Below are positions 32,548 through 43,943 of a stretch of DNA of 64,000 nucleotides, one piece after another. The stretch is from Hymenochaete sp. R1 (taxonomy: Eukaryota > Basidiomycota > Agaricomycetes > Hymenochaetales > Hymenochaetaceae): assembly GCA_019400425.1 (NCBI GenBank), contig JAFREE010000085.1, positions 1 through 64,000 of the forward strand. The letters run 5' to 3'. Position 1 is the stretch's first letter. Every line of letters starts with the position of its first letter. Under the pieces are notes generated by a model that did not search any database, had not been told where the DNA came from, and saw only the letters and a program-made list of their open reading frames with translations. A program made the position numbers and the translations under genes.

Positions 32548-34419
32548 TCAATAAATCCCCGGAATAAACTTCCACCTAACGACCTCACAATACTTCTCCC
32601 AGTCTTTCCCATATTTCACCGCACATCGCTCAAAGTCCCTCCCGCACCGGTGCACGAGCACCGTGATGAAGAAGAGGGAGTAGAAGTACGGGATGGCGGA
32701 GGCTGGGCCGACGCAGAGGCCCCAGGTGAGGGACTGGACCCAGTCGGCGGTGTAGTTGGGTTTGCGGGCGTAGGCCCACCATCCGGAGGTGAGGAGGCGG
32801 TTGCTGTTTGCAAAGAGAGGGGGAGGGGGATGTTCAGATTATTGAGGGACAGAGACAAAAAGAGGAGAGAAAAGACGAACCCGTGGGCGGTCTGGATATA
32901 AGTAGGGTTTTCAACGGTTCCCCAGGGGAGTTGCGGGAACGCCTTGCGCCATTTGAAAGTGCCCTGCGTCTGCATCTTGAAGCGGCTCTTCTGCGACATC
33001 GACGTGTCGAAGCTAGTGTCAAACCGCGAGTTCAGTTAAAGTTTCTGCAGAAGCTAGCGCGCAAGTGGGGGATAGGGTAAGATGACGCGGTGCTTACATG
33101 TAGTAGGCGGTCAAGAGCGTTGCGAAGAGGGCGACGTAGATTGGGGTCGAGAAGTGGTATTTGAATGGGTCGTGTGCTGCCATGTAGACGACGGAGTAGA
33201 CGTAGGTCTGCAAGCAGTGTAAGCAGGGAAATTTCAACTTGATGCAAAGAACATTACTCACGAATGGTACGCCGGCGAAATTCCAGAAAATGACCATGAA
33301 GCCCCATTTCTCGTGGAACATGTCCCAGGTTTGGGGAATGCATTCCTCACCCTTTCCACTGCGGTACATTTAGAAAAGTCATACCACTACGAATGGATGG
33401 GCACCGGACTTACCAAGCGTTGACATAGAGCCAGGTTGCGAGACACATGAAGGCCATGTTCTATGTAGGAGCGTTTCAGATAAGGATTTATAATTAATGA
33501 AAACTGAATCTTACGGGAGTCACGTAGCCATACAATTCGTACTGCTTGCATGCACCAGATACGGCGAGGAAGAAGACGATATTCCACGGAATACGGACCT
33601 CAGCCCACATCTTCAAGTCGACGTTCCCAATACGCGGGTTCAACGCAGCGCCCATAAACACGTCATAAATAAAGTTGCCCGACATGCGTATCTGCTCCCC
33701 CCTGGCAACTGTCCAGAAGTACATGCCAAAACTGACCGCGAAGCCGTAGATGTTGGCGACGGTCATGAGGTGGCCGTAGTTGTCGATGATGGAGGTGAGG
33801 TTGAAGGTGTTGGTGAGATGGAGGGCGGCGGCGGTGGCCATTGTGACGTAGAGACAGGAGAGGGCGTTGCAGTTGTACATGAGGGTTTTGTAGCCCAGGG
33901 AAGGAACGGGAAGACCCTCCTGTTGGTAGCCAGGCATGATGAAAGCGATGAAGAGCTGGAAGAAGAAAAAGCCAGAGTAGACTTTCCAGCCGTACGCATT
34001 TGGGCTTGCGTCCTATAATACTATGTCAGTAATGTGCTTGGCGAGTCTTGAGCTTGGGAACGGGCTCACCACTCGGACATGCTCCCACATTCTGAGTAGG
34101 AAAGGTTGGATGTCATCAACGGATGTGGGGTGGACGAGCGAGCCATCATAGAACGTCAAGCAAATCCAGAGGTAATACATGAGGGTCGGGAACCCAATCA
34201 TCATCGCTGTGACGCCGACCGGACCACCAAACTCATAACTGCACTCGACATGGTCAGTGACGCGTAAATAGACGCAGAGTAAAAGAGGGAGAAAAAAAAG
34301 ACGTACTGCAAGTGCTGGTCCAGTTTTTCATCGAGTTTGCGGCCTTCGTCGGTAGGTTTGAACTCTTTAGCTGGCTGTTTACGCTGCCTGAGCTCTGATT
34401 CGGGTACCTGGCCGCCCAT
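32548..34419 (-). CDS. ERG4: Delta(24(24(1)))-sterol reductase, last step of ergosterol synthesis
   Basis: Exons: 34419-34307, 34238-34070, 34012-33515, 33460-33414, 33358-33262, 33207-33098, 33012-32881, 32803-32548; 473 aa. ERG4 reduces the C24(28) double bond in the final step to ergosterol, in the endoplasmic reticulum, using NADPH. Multiple hydrophobic segments occur (for example GFFFFQLFIAFIMPG and WNIVFFLAVSG). The C-terminal block carries the sterol reductase signatures LLTSGWWAYARKPNY near residue 391, LVHRCGRDFERCAVKYGKDWEKYC and the ending RWKFIPGIY, typical of the ERG4/ERG24 family. ERG24 (C14 reductase) is the main alternative. The N-terminal YEFGGPVGVTAMMIGFP and overall size favour ERG4. 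All introns are GT-AG, 54-85 nt. Confidence 0.9.
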
Positions 34420-35378
34420 TTTTAGTGGAGGAGATGGGATACAGAGGAAGGGGAGGGGAGCTCGCCGTCGACGTTGCAGTCAGTTGAGGACGCGAACGGG
34501 AAAGGAAAAGCAGATATCGACCCACTCTCGTTTTTTTATCTCTTCCAGCCGTTTCCCACATCATTTCGGCCCGAAAATGACGGAGGGAGGAACGTCGGTT
34601 AACACATCGTCTACTTCGTCAAATAGCCCCTTGTAGCTGTCTGAGATTGACGAATGATACCATCAAATATGTGTAATGGGTTATACGATGAAGATACGTA
34701 GACCGATTACTAGGATTTAGGAACCAAAAGATTGGTTAGCGGTGGATGAGAGCCTGAGGACATCAAAGTGCAGCGAGGCTACGGAAGCACATTCAAGTAG
34801 ACAGCCCAAGCACAGAATCAGTCTGGACGATGTAAATCAAATGCTCGCAGTGGATAGCAAGAGGTAGAGTGGACAGAATAATACATATTTAACATAAGCA
34901 TACACCAAGTCGAGAACTTGAGAAATCTCGTCGCGGCAGCTGAAACATGTGTCTTGCTGGAAAATCTTGAGCTTGTGTATAATGAAAGTACATTAGTTAA
35001 TGGTACAACCTCAGATGCCAACTTCTAGACAACTGTATGCGAACATGGACAATGATCGATGGATTGATTGTCTGCCTGCGAGAGGACTCTTTAGCCCAGC
35101 CAAAGGATGACCCTAGCGCCATGTATTTTCAAAAGCTTGACTTCACAAACCATACTAAGTATGTTCTTTTTAAATAGAAATGAGCTATAAAAGGGCGAAG
35201 AGAAGAATTTGGCTGAAGACCAAATGAGGTGGTGAGGGTGAGGGTGAGAGTCTGAGACTGGTGTACTGGTGGTGCGGTGACGGCGGCTATAACAACTGCT
35301 AGTGAGGCCTGGGCGACTTTCGACTTCAACCGCCTCCGTCACCGGCATCCATCCCTCACGGTCTTCCCTTCCTCCGCC
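34420..35378. other. Divergent promoter between ERG4 and AP180
   Basis: Nearly 1 kb between divergent starts with no credible ORF. A GGGTGA-type purine repeat lies near 35230-35250. No sterol-regulatory element was identified. Confidence 0.4.
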
Positions 35379-38300
35379 ATGTCGAGCTTCGACAAGACCG
35401 TAAAACTCGCCTGCAAACCCAAAGCAGCTCCTCCAAAGGCAAAGGTATGTCTTTTACTCGGTTTTATCGTCCAATTTTGATCTCACAGCTCATGACGAAT
35501 CCAAGTACATCGACCCCATCCTTGCCGCGACTTACTCCGAAGATGGCGCCGTACTCGACGTCTGCAGGGCCCTGGCCCCTAGGCTTCGAGAACCAAACTC
35601 TATTGTCCGTCCTTCTTTTCTCAGTTATGAGATGCCTGGCTGGGAAATTGATGAGTATTTTGTAGGTCGTGTTCAAGGCTCTCATCGTATTACACACCAT
35701 GATCCGTAACGGGGCCACGGACAACGTCCTCTCTTACCTCGCTTCGGGAGACGTGCTCAGGCTACGGAGCGTCACGGCTGGCCACTGGGAAGGTATGACA
35801 TTGCTTTCGTCATGCAATCTTTCATTTGCTGAACATCAAGGTGAAAAGGCTATGATACTCCTCGAAATCTTCAGAATTACGCCATCTATCTCGATACTCG
35901 GATACGCACCTACAAGGAACTGAACCACGACCCAGTCCGCGTCCAAGCAGAGACGAACCGGGATGCGAGGGTGGAAAGCCAAGTAGAGCGGAGTGCGACG
36001 ATCAAACCGTACAACGGGCCTCAGCGTAGCAAGACGATGATGGGTCGCAAATTGCGCTCAATGACGGTTGAAAAGGGTTTGTTGAGGGAGACCAAAGCGG
36101 TCCAGCGGGCTATGGCATCGCTCGTAGAGTGCGAGGTGCGTACGAATGGGGCTCTGCTTTGTTAAATAGAACTAAAACTTGCGACAGTTCTATTATGATA
36201 ACTTGGAAGATGAACTCAACGTCACTGCCCTTCGCATGCTCGTGAAAGACCTGTTGATCCTCTTCCAGGCTTTGAACGAAGGAGTTGTCAATGTTCTCGA
36301 ACACTACTTCGAGATGTCGCATGTAGATGCCGAGAACGCTTTGGGAATCTACAGGAACTTCTGCAAACAGACGGAAAGAGCCGTCGAGTACCTTGGTGTA
36401 GCACGGAAGCTTCAGAATCTCTTGAATGTGCCCATTCCAAATCTCAAACTCGTACGTTTTCGTTCTTCTTTTTCGAAAAAACATCTGAATTGCGTACTAG
36501 GCCCCTGTTTCCCTGGTATCAGCCCTTGAGGAATATTTGAACGATCCCAACTTTGAACAAAACCGAATAGAGTACAAGACGACGAAGGCGACGGCTGACA
36601 AGAATGCGAAAGAGGCGAAAAGGTCGAAATCAGCGGATAAGTCTAGGAATGGTGTGTACTGCCGAAAGAGAATTCTTTTACAATCTGCTCACTGAAGTTT
36701 TACTTAGGACAATCATCGAGCACAGCGAAAGAAGAAAAGCCACCCAGTTCATCAACAAGTCTACCTTTGCCAAAGGGAGCGGAGAACAATCAAGCACTTG
36801 TTGATTTCTTCTCGTCTATCGAAGAGGAGCAACCACTCAATTTGGTTGCGCAATCACATAAGTATGTCGACTATGTAAACAAACCCTTTCATGAATCTCA
36901 CGAATGCTATTGTATTAGCCAAGTACAAATGCAGCAGCAACCCCAGTTCCAGCAACAGCCCATGCCACAAATGCAGATACCTATGCAGACAGGCCATAAT
37001 CCATTCGCTATGCGTCAGTCAATGATGATGACAGGTGCATTCCCTCAACAACCATTCGGCCAACCTCAAGCGAACGGGTTCATGCAACCTCAACAAACAG
37101 GCTTTCCAGCCATGTCTCAACCCACAGGTGTCCCTTCCCCATCGCACCCTTCCTTCTCCTCTTTCCTTCAACCTCAACAACCTCAGGTCCCACAACAAAC
37201 TGGCTTCTTACAGCCCCAGGCCACCGGTGTCAATCCTTTCCGCCAAAGCATGCTCATGCCGCAGTCAACAGGAATGCCCCAATTCGGAATGGGCGGTATG
37301 CAGCCAAACGCGACCGGCGCCCAGTTTGGTGGCCCGTCTTTCGCCGTACCGCAGCCAACAGGCCAACCACATTTCCCTCAATCCCAAAGTCAACCCTTTG
37401 GACCTACCCCACTCTCGAACGCGACGAGCAACCCCTCACCTGCCTTTGGAGGAGCCTTCCAAAATCAGTTGCAACAGCAACAGCAGGTACCGCAACGGCC
37501 AGCGTCGACGCCTCTTGCTGGGTCTGGGAGCGCGTTTGGGCAGCCAGCGAAGGTGGTTTCGCACCAGACAGGATCGAGGAACCCGTTCGGGATCCCCCAG
37601 ACGACCCCACCTCCCGTCCCGAAGGCACCGACGCTACAAGAGCTGAAGACTGGAGTCCCGTCGCATATGACAGGGATGTTTGGACAGCAACATCTTCAAC
37701 AGAACGGTGCACAATCTCCTGCTCCTGGTAATCAGCTTGGATCGTTTGGCGCTGGTGGAGGTTTTGGGTCTTCGTCATCGTCCCCAGCGCCTTCTGGCGC
37801 GGCAAACGGTTCAATCATGGCGAACGTCGCTTCGTCTTTCGCTTCCAACCCTAACGCATTTAACGATGCAAACAAAGCGAAATCCGAAACGACGGGCACA
37901 CCGACAATATCCTCACACTTCACCTCTACGTCTGCATTCTCTAGTCAACCCACAGGAAGCACAAACGCGACGTCGGCTTTCTCGTCCTCGGCGTCTCCGC
38001 AGCCGTTGCAGCCCCAGTCGACGGGGTTCTCAGGGCTGAAAGCGTTCAAACCAACATCTTCTTTCGGTGCGTCGTTGCTGGAGTCGTTGCCGCCTATTCC
38101 CCAATCGAGCCCTGCGACGCCCTCTGGTGGGGTAAACGTGAACAATGCGTCAGTAACGGGTCAGCCTACCGGTGGCCCTTCACTGAGCTCGCTCGGCTCG
38201 TCGTTATCTTCCCCACCCACTGGAGGCTCGAGCCTCCCTTCTTTCAGCACGTCGAATTTTAACTCGAATGCGGGTCTTGGCGCACTGAACGCGCAGCCGA

Positions 38301-38644
38301 CAGGTACTAACAATGCGTTCGGTGGCGGGAGCGGGTCGACCGTAGGCGTAGGGCTACGTCCGCAAATGACGGGAGGAGGGGGCGTAGCAAACCCATTTAG
38401 GGCGTCCATGTTTGCTTCTTCGACATCGACGTTGACGCCGGGTGTCGGTGGTGTGCCGCCTTTGCCACAGTTTGGTGGTGGAGCAGGAGCAGGAGCAGGC
38501 GGGATAGGGGCGAACTTGACGGGGTTGCCGGCGTTTGGTGGGGGTGCGGGCATGTTTCAGCCATTTGGACAGGGTGGACCGCAGCATCAGCAGCAAAATC
38601 AGCAACAGCCATATCAACAGCCTCAAACGGGTTCTCTGATTTGA
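35379..38644 (+). CDS. YAP1801: AP180/CALM-type clathrin adaptor (ANTH domain)
   Basis: Exons 35379-35444, 35506-35604, 35666-35792, 35849-36135, 36188-36451, 36501-36651, 36708-36861, 36919-38644; 957 aa. AP180 proteins bind PI(4,5)P2 and recruit clathrin and EH-domain proteins at endocytic sites. The ANTH domain fills the first ~290 residues: YIDPILAATYSEDGAV, VVFKALIVLHTMIRNG, LQNYAIYLDTRI and FEMSHVDAENALGIYRNF. The last exon encodes a Q/P/G-rich low-complexity tail with four NPF motifs (EH-domain ligands) and more than a dozen TG motifs of the QPTG/QQTG/QSTG type, which resemble Ark/Prk kinase sites in yeast endocytic adaptors. Introns 1 and 3 end in AAG; the alternative CAG in intron 1 throws the ANTH domain out of frame. 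The yeast paralogue symbol is used for the family only. Confidence 0.92.
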
Positions 38645-39284
38645 TTTTGATCATGGCAATTCTGCTGTCGTGTGTGGTGTGGATATTTTTCTTTCTGTCT
38701 TCTTTCTTTCTTGGTCTTTATCTGTTCTCAATCCATTGCTTTTTTCTTCCGTTTACGCTTGTCGAATATAGTGATATCGTTCTTTCTTTTTTCTTTCTTT
38801 CCTTTTCTTTTCACCCTTCATGGATGTACTTTTGACCGCAATCACACCTTCCTTATCTTTGAGTCTCATTTATTCTGACTTTTGCAGGCGATATCCTTTC
38901 TCGTTTATTAAGAATGCATAACGTGCTGACCGCCCAAATATTTTTTCACTCGAGTTTCCTTTTTTTTTCTAATTTACGCTTCCAATCTTCATTTTTGCTT
39001 CCGCATTTTCTCATTCTGCAGTTAAAGTTAAGGGCACTATAGCACGCTATTTTTTTTTCTATTGAGAGCATTGCTAATGTTTACGTTGGTTTTTCTTCCA
39101 AGGTGGACACTATCTCTCTGTTGATTTCTACTTCTCTTTGTAAGCGTGCTTCAATGTTGAGTTGGGGTTCTGGTTCAAAGAGGGCAGGTGAGTAACAACG
39201 GTCACTTTTGCACTGATCGGATTAGGAGTCTAACTACTTTTTGCACACAGTCTATGTATGTACGGTGAGCAAGTGAGTTGTGCC
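38645..39284. other. Convergent 3' region between AP180 and F-box gene A
   Basis: Strongly T-rich/CT-rich sequence (38690-39060), likely 3' untranslated and term signals of AP180. No gene seen; ORFs here are pyrimidine-tract artefacts. Confidence 0.5.
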
Positions 39285-40991
39285 CTAAAACCGTAATCTA
39301 TATATACGTCCTCTCGCACCAAAGGCAAGGCTTTCACTCCAAGGCTCAACAGTTATCGGGGCTAAATTGCACTTCAAGTCACTGTCGTCCAAGTTGTCCG
39401 CGCCGATCTGAATCGCCTTGTGTGCCTGCCCGCCATTGGAGAGGAGATCCAGAACGAAGAGATGTTGCCCGTTCTTGGCGAACATCCGGCCTGCATTCGA
39501 GATGTTACTGGGCTTCCACATAAGCACACCATCGCTTGGTGCTGACTTCTGAGCAACCAAGCTGAGATTCAAGTTCTTTGGTTCTGGCTCTAGTTGCTCT
39601 TCAATTGACATGTCAGCGCCTGTCGATGGCGGACCAACGGAGAAAGATCGGTTATCGCGCACAAGTTGGACGCGCGATGATAGGTTGAATTTCCGCGCGT
39701 TGGGGCCGACTGGAATTGCCTTCTTCACGATCGTGATGTCCGTGATGTCATGGGATGTCCCAGGTCCTTGCCATGTTCGCCTACAGGAGCTCAAGCCCAT
39801 CACCCAAGCAATCGCAGTCCCATTATCAGTCCACAAGGTGAGAGTCGAACCTTTGACTCTATTCTCTTTGGAAGCAGCTCTTGTGCCCATCTCTGGGTTC
39901 GGGGGAGAACCTTCAGGCTCGAACCTGACGATGGGCCAATTGTGGTAGACTGGGTCGTCACTCCAGTGATCATGTAATGCGTCGATTGGAAGACATGCCA
40001 GGGTGACATCCTTGTCGGCCACGACTGCCGCCAGGTATTGATCATCGACCAGGTATGTTTTCATGTTCGTATAACGGCACTGTCTTGGAAATTAGTATTT
40101 CCATACTCCCAAGACTCATAAGAGAGAGATGTTGCCCACTCACACGTAGCGCAGAAAAGTCGACAACCGCCATTCCTCGTAACCCCAAGTTTACAAGCGC
40201 CACTTGTGCGTTCCTCTTGTAACGGACAAGAAGGATATTGTTTCTGATCATTACGCGCCAAATAACGTCGTCCGGGATGGCTAGATGCATCAACATCTCA
40301 AACTTCTTGCTCTCGAAATAATACGAAAAAGCTCGGACGTAGGCTTCCCCGCCACCCCGGTGCTCAAACCCCGCCGCAACGTTCAATTTGAGCTCACCAT
40401 CCTCCGTCCTTATGAGATCAAAATCATACTCGGCGCACAAATGGTGGTTCTGTTCCCCGGACACCGTCCACAGCTTCGTCGGACCAGATGCGGAGAATAG
40501 GGTGACGCACCCATCCCCTTTGACGAAGAAATGCTCCCCGTCTGGGAGGAGACGGACGTTGGTGTAAGGGGGCGGATCCGAGTCGTACGGCAGACGCGCG
40601 AACTCCTCCAGTTGGACTTCGACCGATTTCGAGCTTGAGAATATGCGTTGTCGTTGATGGGCGTTGATAACTATTACTTTCAGTTGTGGGAAGGTTAACG
40701 AGGATAGTGAAATGTGGGGTGGGATGTTCGGTGTCTGGTCTACGTCCAGTGATCGGAGGAAGTGAACCCACAGTGCCGGCGATGTGCTCAGCGTATTGAA
40801 GAGCTTGCAAGTCTAAAAGAAACAGGGAAGTAGTCGCATGGAAAAGGTTAGATAAACATTAATATCCTTGAGTTGAAACCGTTGGAACTGAAACTCGAAT
40901 AACTCACACAGCTCAGACGCAAGACGTCTCGCACGCCACAGAAAGCGAAGATCATCTCCAGGACATCTTGGGGCAATCCGACCAGGGGCAT
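39285..40991 (-). CDS. F-box protein, tandem copy A
   Basis: Exons: 40991-40908, 40812-40144, 40079-39285; 515 aa. The first exon encodes an F-box-like start, LPQDVLEMIFAFCGVRDVLRLSC, which would bind Skp1 in an SCF ubiquitin ligase. The remaining ~480 residues contain regularly spaced beta-strand-like stretches (for example MIRNNILLVRYKRN, NISNAGRMFAKNGQHLFVLDLL, GARGRIYRLRF) suggestive of a propeller-like substrate domain, but no WD or Kelch motif is clear. Exon structure is identical to copy B 389 bp away: an 84-nt F-box exon, then two long exons. The substrate is unknown. F-box families are greatly expanded in Agaricomycetes. Confidence 0.8.
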
Positions 40992-41379
40992 GAACCGAAG
41001 GAAAGGGAAAAAATTAAAGAGTGTGTGGGTTTAAAAGAGCGTGGGTTGACAAGACGTCGAGGGTAGAGTCCGTCGGATGGCTTTTTCGTGAAGGAGGGGA
41101 AGTGAAAGAGAGATAGATGTGATAGGAAATGCAAACTCAAGTTCAGACCTTAAGCTTGTGGTTTGCAATTGAGAGGTAATTGCAATGGACGCTTTTAGGA
41201 ATTTTTTTCTTGCAAAGTAAGGATTCGGAAGTTCAGGTGTCTCCCACACTCTTGATTGATTAGAGGTTAGTTGCATTCAGATGCGGTTTCAAGGTGGATT
41301 AGCATCGATTTCCATTCTTTACATGAACGAAAAGTCAAAAGATGAGTGATAGATGGGTGGTATATGCAGGCGCCATTAA
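40992..41379. other. Promoter region of F-box gene A
   Basis: 388 bp between the two tandem F-box genes. No gene; contains the 3' end of copy B and upstream sequence of copy A. Confidence 0.4.
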
Positions 41380-42990
41380 CTAGAACTGTAATCTATACAC
41401 ACGCCCGCGAGCACCAAACGTGATGGTCTCGCTCCATGGTTCCACTGACATCGGTAGAAAAGCGTGTTTGAGGTTATCGTCATTGATATCATCTGCACCA
41501 AGAATACGAATCGCTTTGTGTGTCCGTTCCCCTATAGTGAGAAGGTCCAACACGTACAGGTATGGCCCACTCAAGGCAAACATCCGACCTGCATTCGAGA
41601 TATTGATGGGTCTCCAGGGAATGATGTCGTCACTCGGTGCCGACTGCTGAGACACCAAGACTAACTTCCACTTTGTCTCCGACAAGTACTTGTCTTTTTC
41701 TTCGATTAGATTCGTTTCGAGGAGTTGAACGTGGGAGGTGACTATGACCTTTCGCCCACCCTGACCCTCTGGCAGAGCTCTTTTCACTAAGGTGAGGTCG
41801 TATGGTGCTCCGGATTCTTGCCAGACCCGTTTGCAGACGCTCGACGTGATTACCCAGGTCATAGTAGCTTCCGTCCGAGTCCATAATGTAAGGATGGAGC
41901 CTCGTATTCGGCGGTCAGACATCGTAATGTCTGACTTTGGAAGATCTGCGTCGAATTTGAGTGTCGGCCAGGCTTCGTGGGAAAGGTGTTTGCACCAATG
42001 ACTGTCCAGCTCGTCAATCGAAAGACAAGCTAAGATGACATTTTCGTTTGCCAGAACGGCCATGAAGTATCGGTCGTCGATGAGAGAAGTTCTACCATTC
42101 CATCGGCTGCACTGAACGGCGGTCAGGTTCATTGATATCACAGAGAAGCAGACAGAAGGGGCGCGAACGAAAGGAGCACTCACATTTAGTGTGGAATAGT
42201 CAATGTTGACGGCCGCTTGAAGCTCCAAGTTCATGAGCGTCACTCGGAAGTTACTAGAGTGCTGGACTAAGAGGATCTTGTTCTTAATCATGAGACGCCA
42301 CGGAAATCCATTTGGGATTTCACGATGAATCAACATCGTTTCCTTTCCGGTCCTAAAGGTATATGAAAAGGCTCGAATATAACATTCTTCGACTTCCTGA
42401 CGCTCAAACCATGCCACAACGTTCAGCCTTAAGCCACATTCCGTCTCTACGAGCTCAAATTCATATTCGACGCACTTATGACGGTTTTCTTCTGCAGGAA
42501 CCGCCCAGAGTCGGGTCGGACCCGAGTTGGACCATAAAATCAACTCTCCAAGTTCTTTGGTAAAAAAGTGCTCGCGATTCGGGAGTAGACGGACGTTTGT
42601 GTAGTTGGGGGTTTCCGAGTCTAGGCGCGCAAACTCCTCGAGCCTAACCTCGACCTCCTGCGATGTTGAGAATAGCCGTTGTCGAACGTGTGCGTCGATG
42701 ACTATGTTTTTAAGTTGTGAATAACTCAATGACTGTAGCGCGATGTGAGGTGGAAGGTTCGGCGTTTGTCCTAGGTCCAGGGAACGGAGAAGGCGGGTCC
42801 AAATGGATCGTGACGAGCTCAAAGTAGAAAAGAATTTACAGGACTATGAGTCCGTTCGAGGTCAAAATATACAATTAGAACTGTAAGACTGGGCTCGAGT
42901 ACTCACACGATTTAGGCGTACAACCTCTTGTACGCCACATGACCCCAATATTCGTTCGAGGATATCTTGAGGCAGATCCGTCAAGAGCAT
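41380..42990 (-). CDS. F-box protein, tandem copy B
   Basis: Exons: 42990-42907, 42843-42184, 42111-41380; 491 aa. The F-box exon reads LPQDILERILGSCGVQEVVRLN, followed after the intron by SCKFF...LLRSLDLGQTPNLPPHI, closely parallel to copy A. It also shares the C-terminal NISNAGRMFALSGPYLYVLDLL and FGARGRVYRLQF endings. The identical intron positions and phases show that A and B arose by tandem duplication and have since diverged widely in sequence. A role as SCF substrate receptor is inferred from the F-box only. Confidence 0.8.
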
Positions 42991-43165
42991 GACCCCGGAA
43001 GAGTGAGCTCACTTGGAAAAAGAGTAGTCGCCAAACCTCAAAAGAGACCGGCAAGTGTCGGACGGCTAGATATCCGCACAAAGAAATCAAGGATAGACGA
43101 TGGTAAATGTTCTACAAGATGCATACCATAATCCCAGAAGTTTGTAACAACAGACCTTTGCAAAG

Positions 43166-43860
43166 TTATCGTCCAAAATGTGGCAATGCCGGATATACGG
43201 AAGGAATCGATGTCTCTCCATTCTCGACGAATAGATCCTGCAGCAATTGCTCTAAGTTATTATGTGTCATCGTACCAGTTCTGGAACCTTGCTTATCACG
43301 GATTTGTGCAGGCCCATACCAAGCTAATCGCCAGTTATTAGTAGGTGGCAGGATTGGAGCTGATCTCTCTGGGCAACCGTAGTAGATGCAGAAATGGACG
43401 ACTCTATCTTTCACCTCGCAGTCACGACTATATCGGTATATACAGCATTCTGAAGAGGATGCATCCCGTAAGTTCTTTTGCCGGGTCCTTCTCGATCATG
43501 TCGTGCAATGTTAGGAGGTCTGAGAATTCGAAACCCATGGAGTCGTGTCCGTATGAGGACTGCTGCCAAGCTCCTGCTCGTTGTGTGTTCGAGCGATTTT
43601 CTGAATGGTCGACAGTCTATATTCTCCCAAGTAAGCTTTCACCTTCTATAAACTCTCAGTTGGTGATCTCTTGACTGCAAGAGGCCACTCCGGTGACGTG
43701 CGCCTCTGCGGAGTGGTGGTTCAATATCAAGGTAGCGGCATGTTTTCCAAAAAGGAAGTGTCTCTGCACCGTGAGAATGAGTCACGCGAAACCAAAGGGT
43801 CAAGGAACTCGAGAAATTCGAACTCAACGTTAACGTTAACGCCTACCTTCATCATCAAGC
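43166..43860 (-). other. Possible gene remnant between F-box B and PRO2
   Basis: On the - strand two open stretches look protein-like: one (about 43440-43580) reads HDSMGFEFSDLLTLHDMIEK, the next (about 43166-43420, other frame) reads CEVKDRVVHFCIYYGCPERSA and ends ALPHFGR. No GT donor joins them in frame, so this may be a small decayed gene with one frameshift, or chance. No family is recognised. The rest of 42991-43943 holds promoters of F-box B and PRO2, with no other gene. Confidence 0.25.
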
Positions 43861-43943
43861 TTCGTCGAGTATAACGCAACAGTACTCAACATACCCCTTA
43901 TTTAATTTTACGAAGCTTTGATACGACTTTTATAAAGTCCAAT

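Noticed and set aside
36767..36918. Separate gene starting inside AP180 exon 7
   Set aside because: Phase and sequence join smoothly to the ANTH exons; the ORF start is an artefact of an intron read through.
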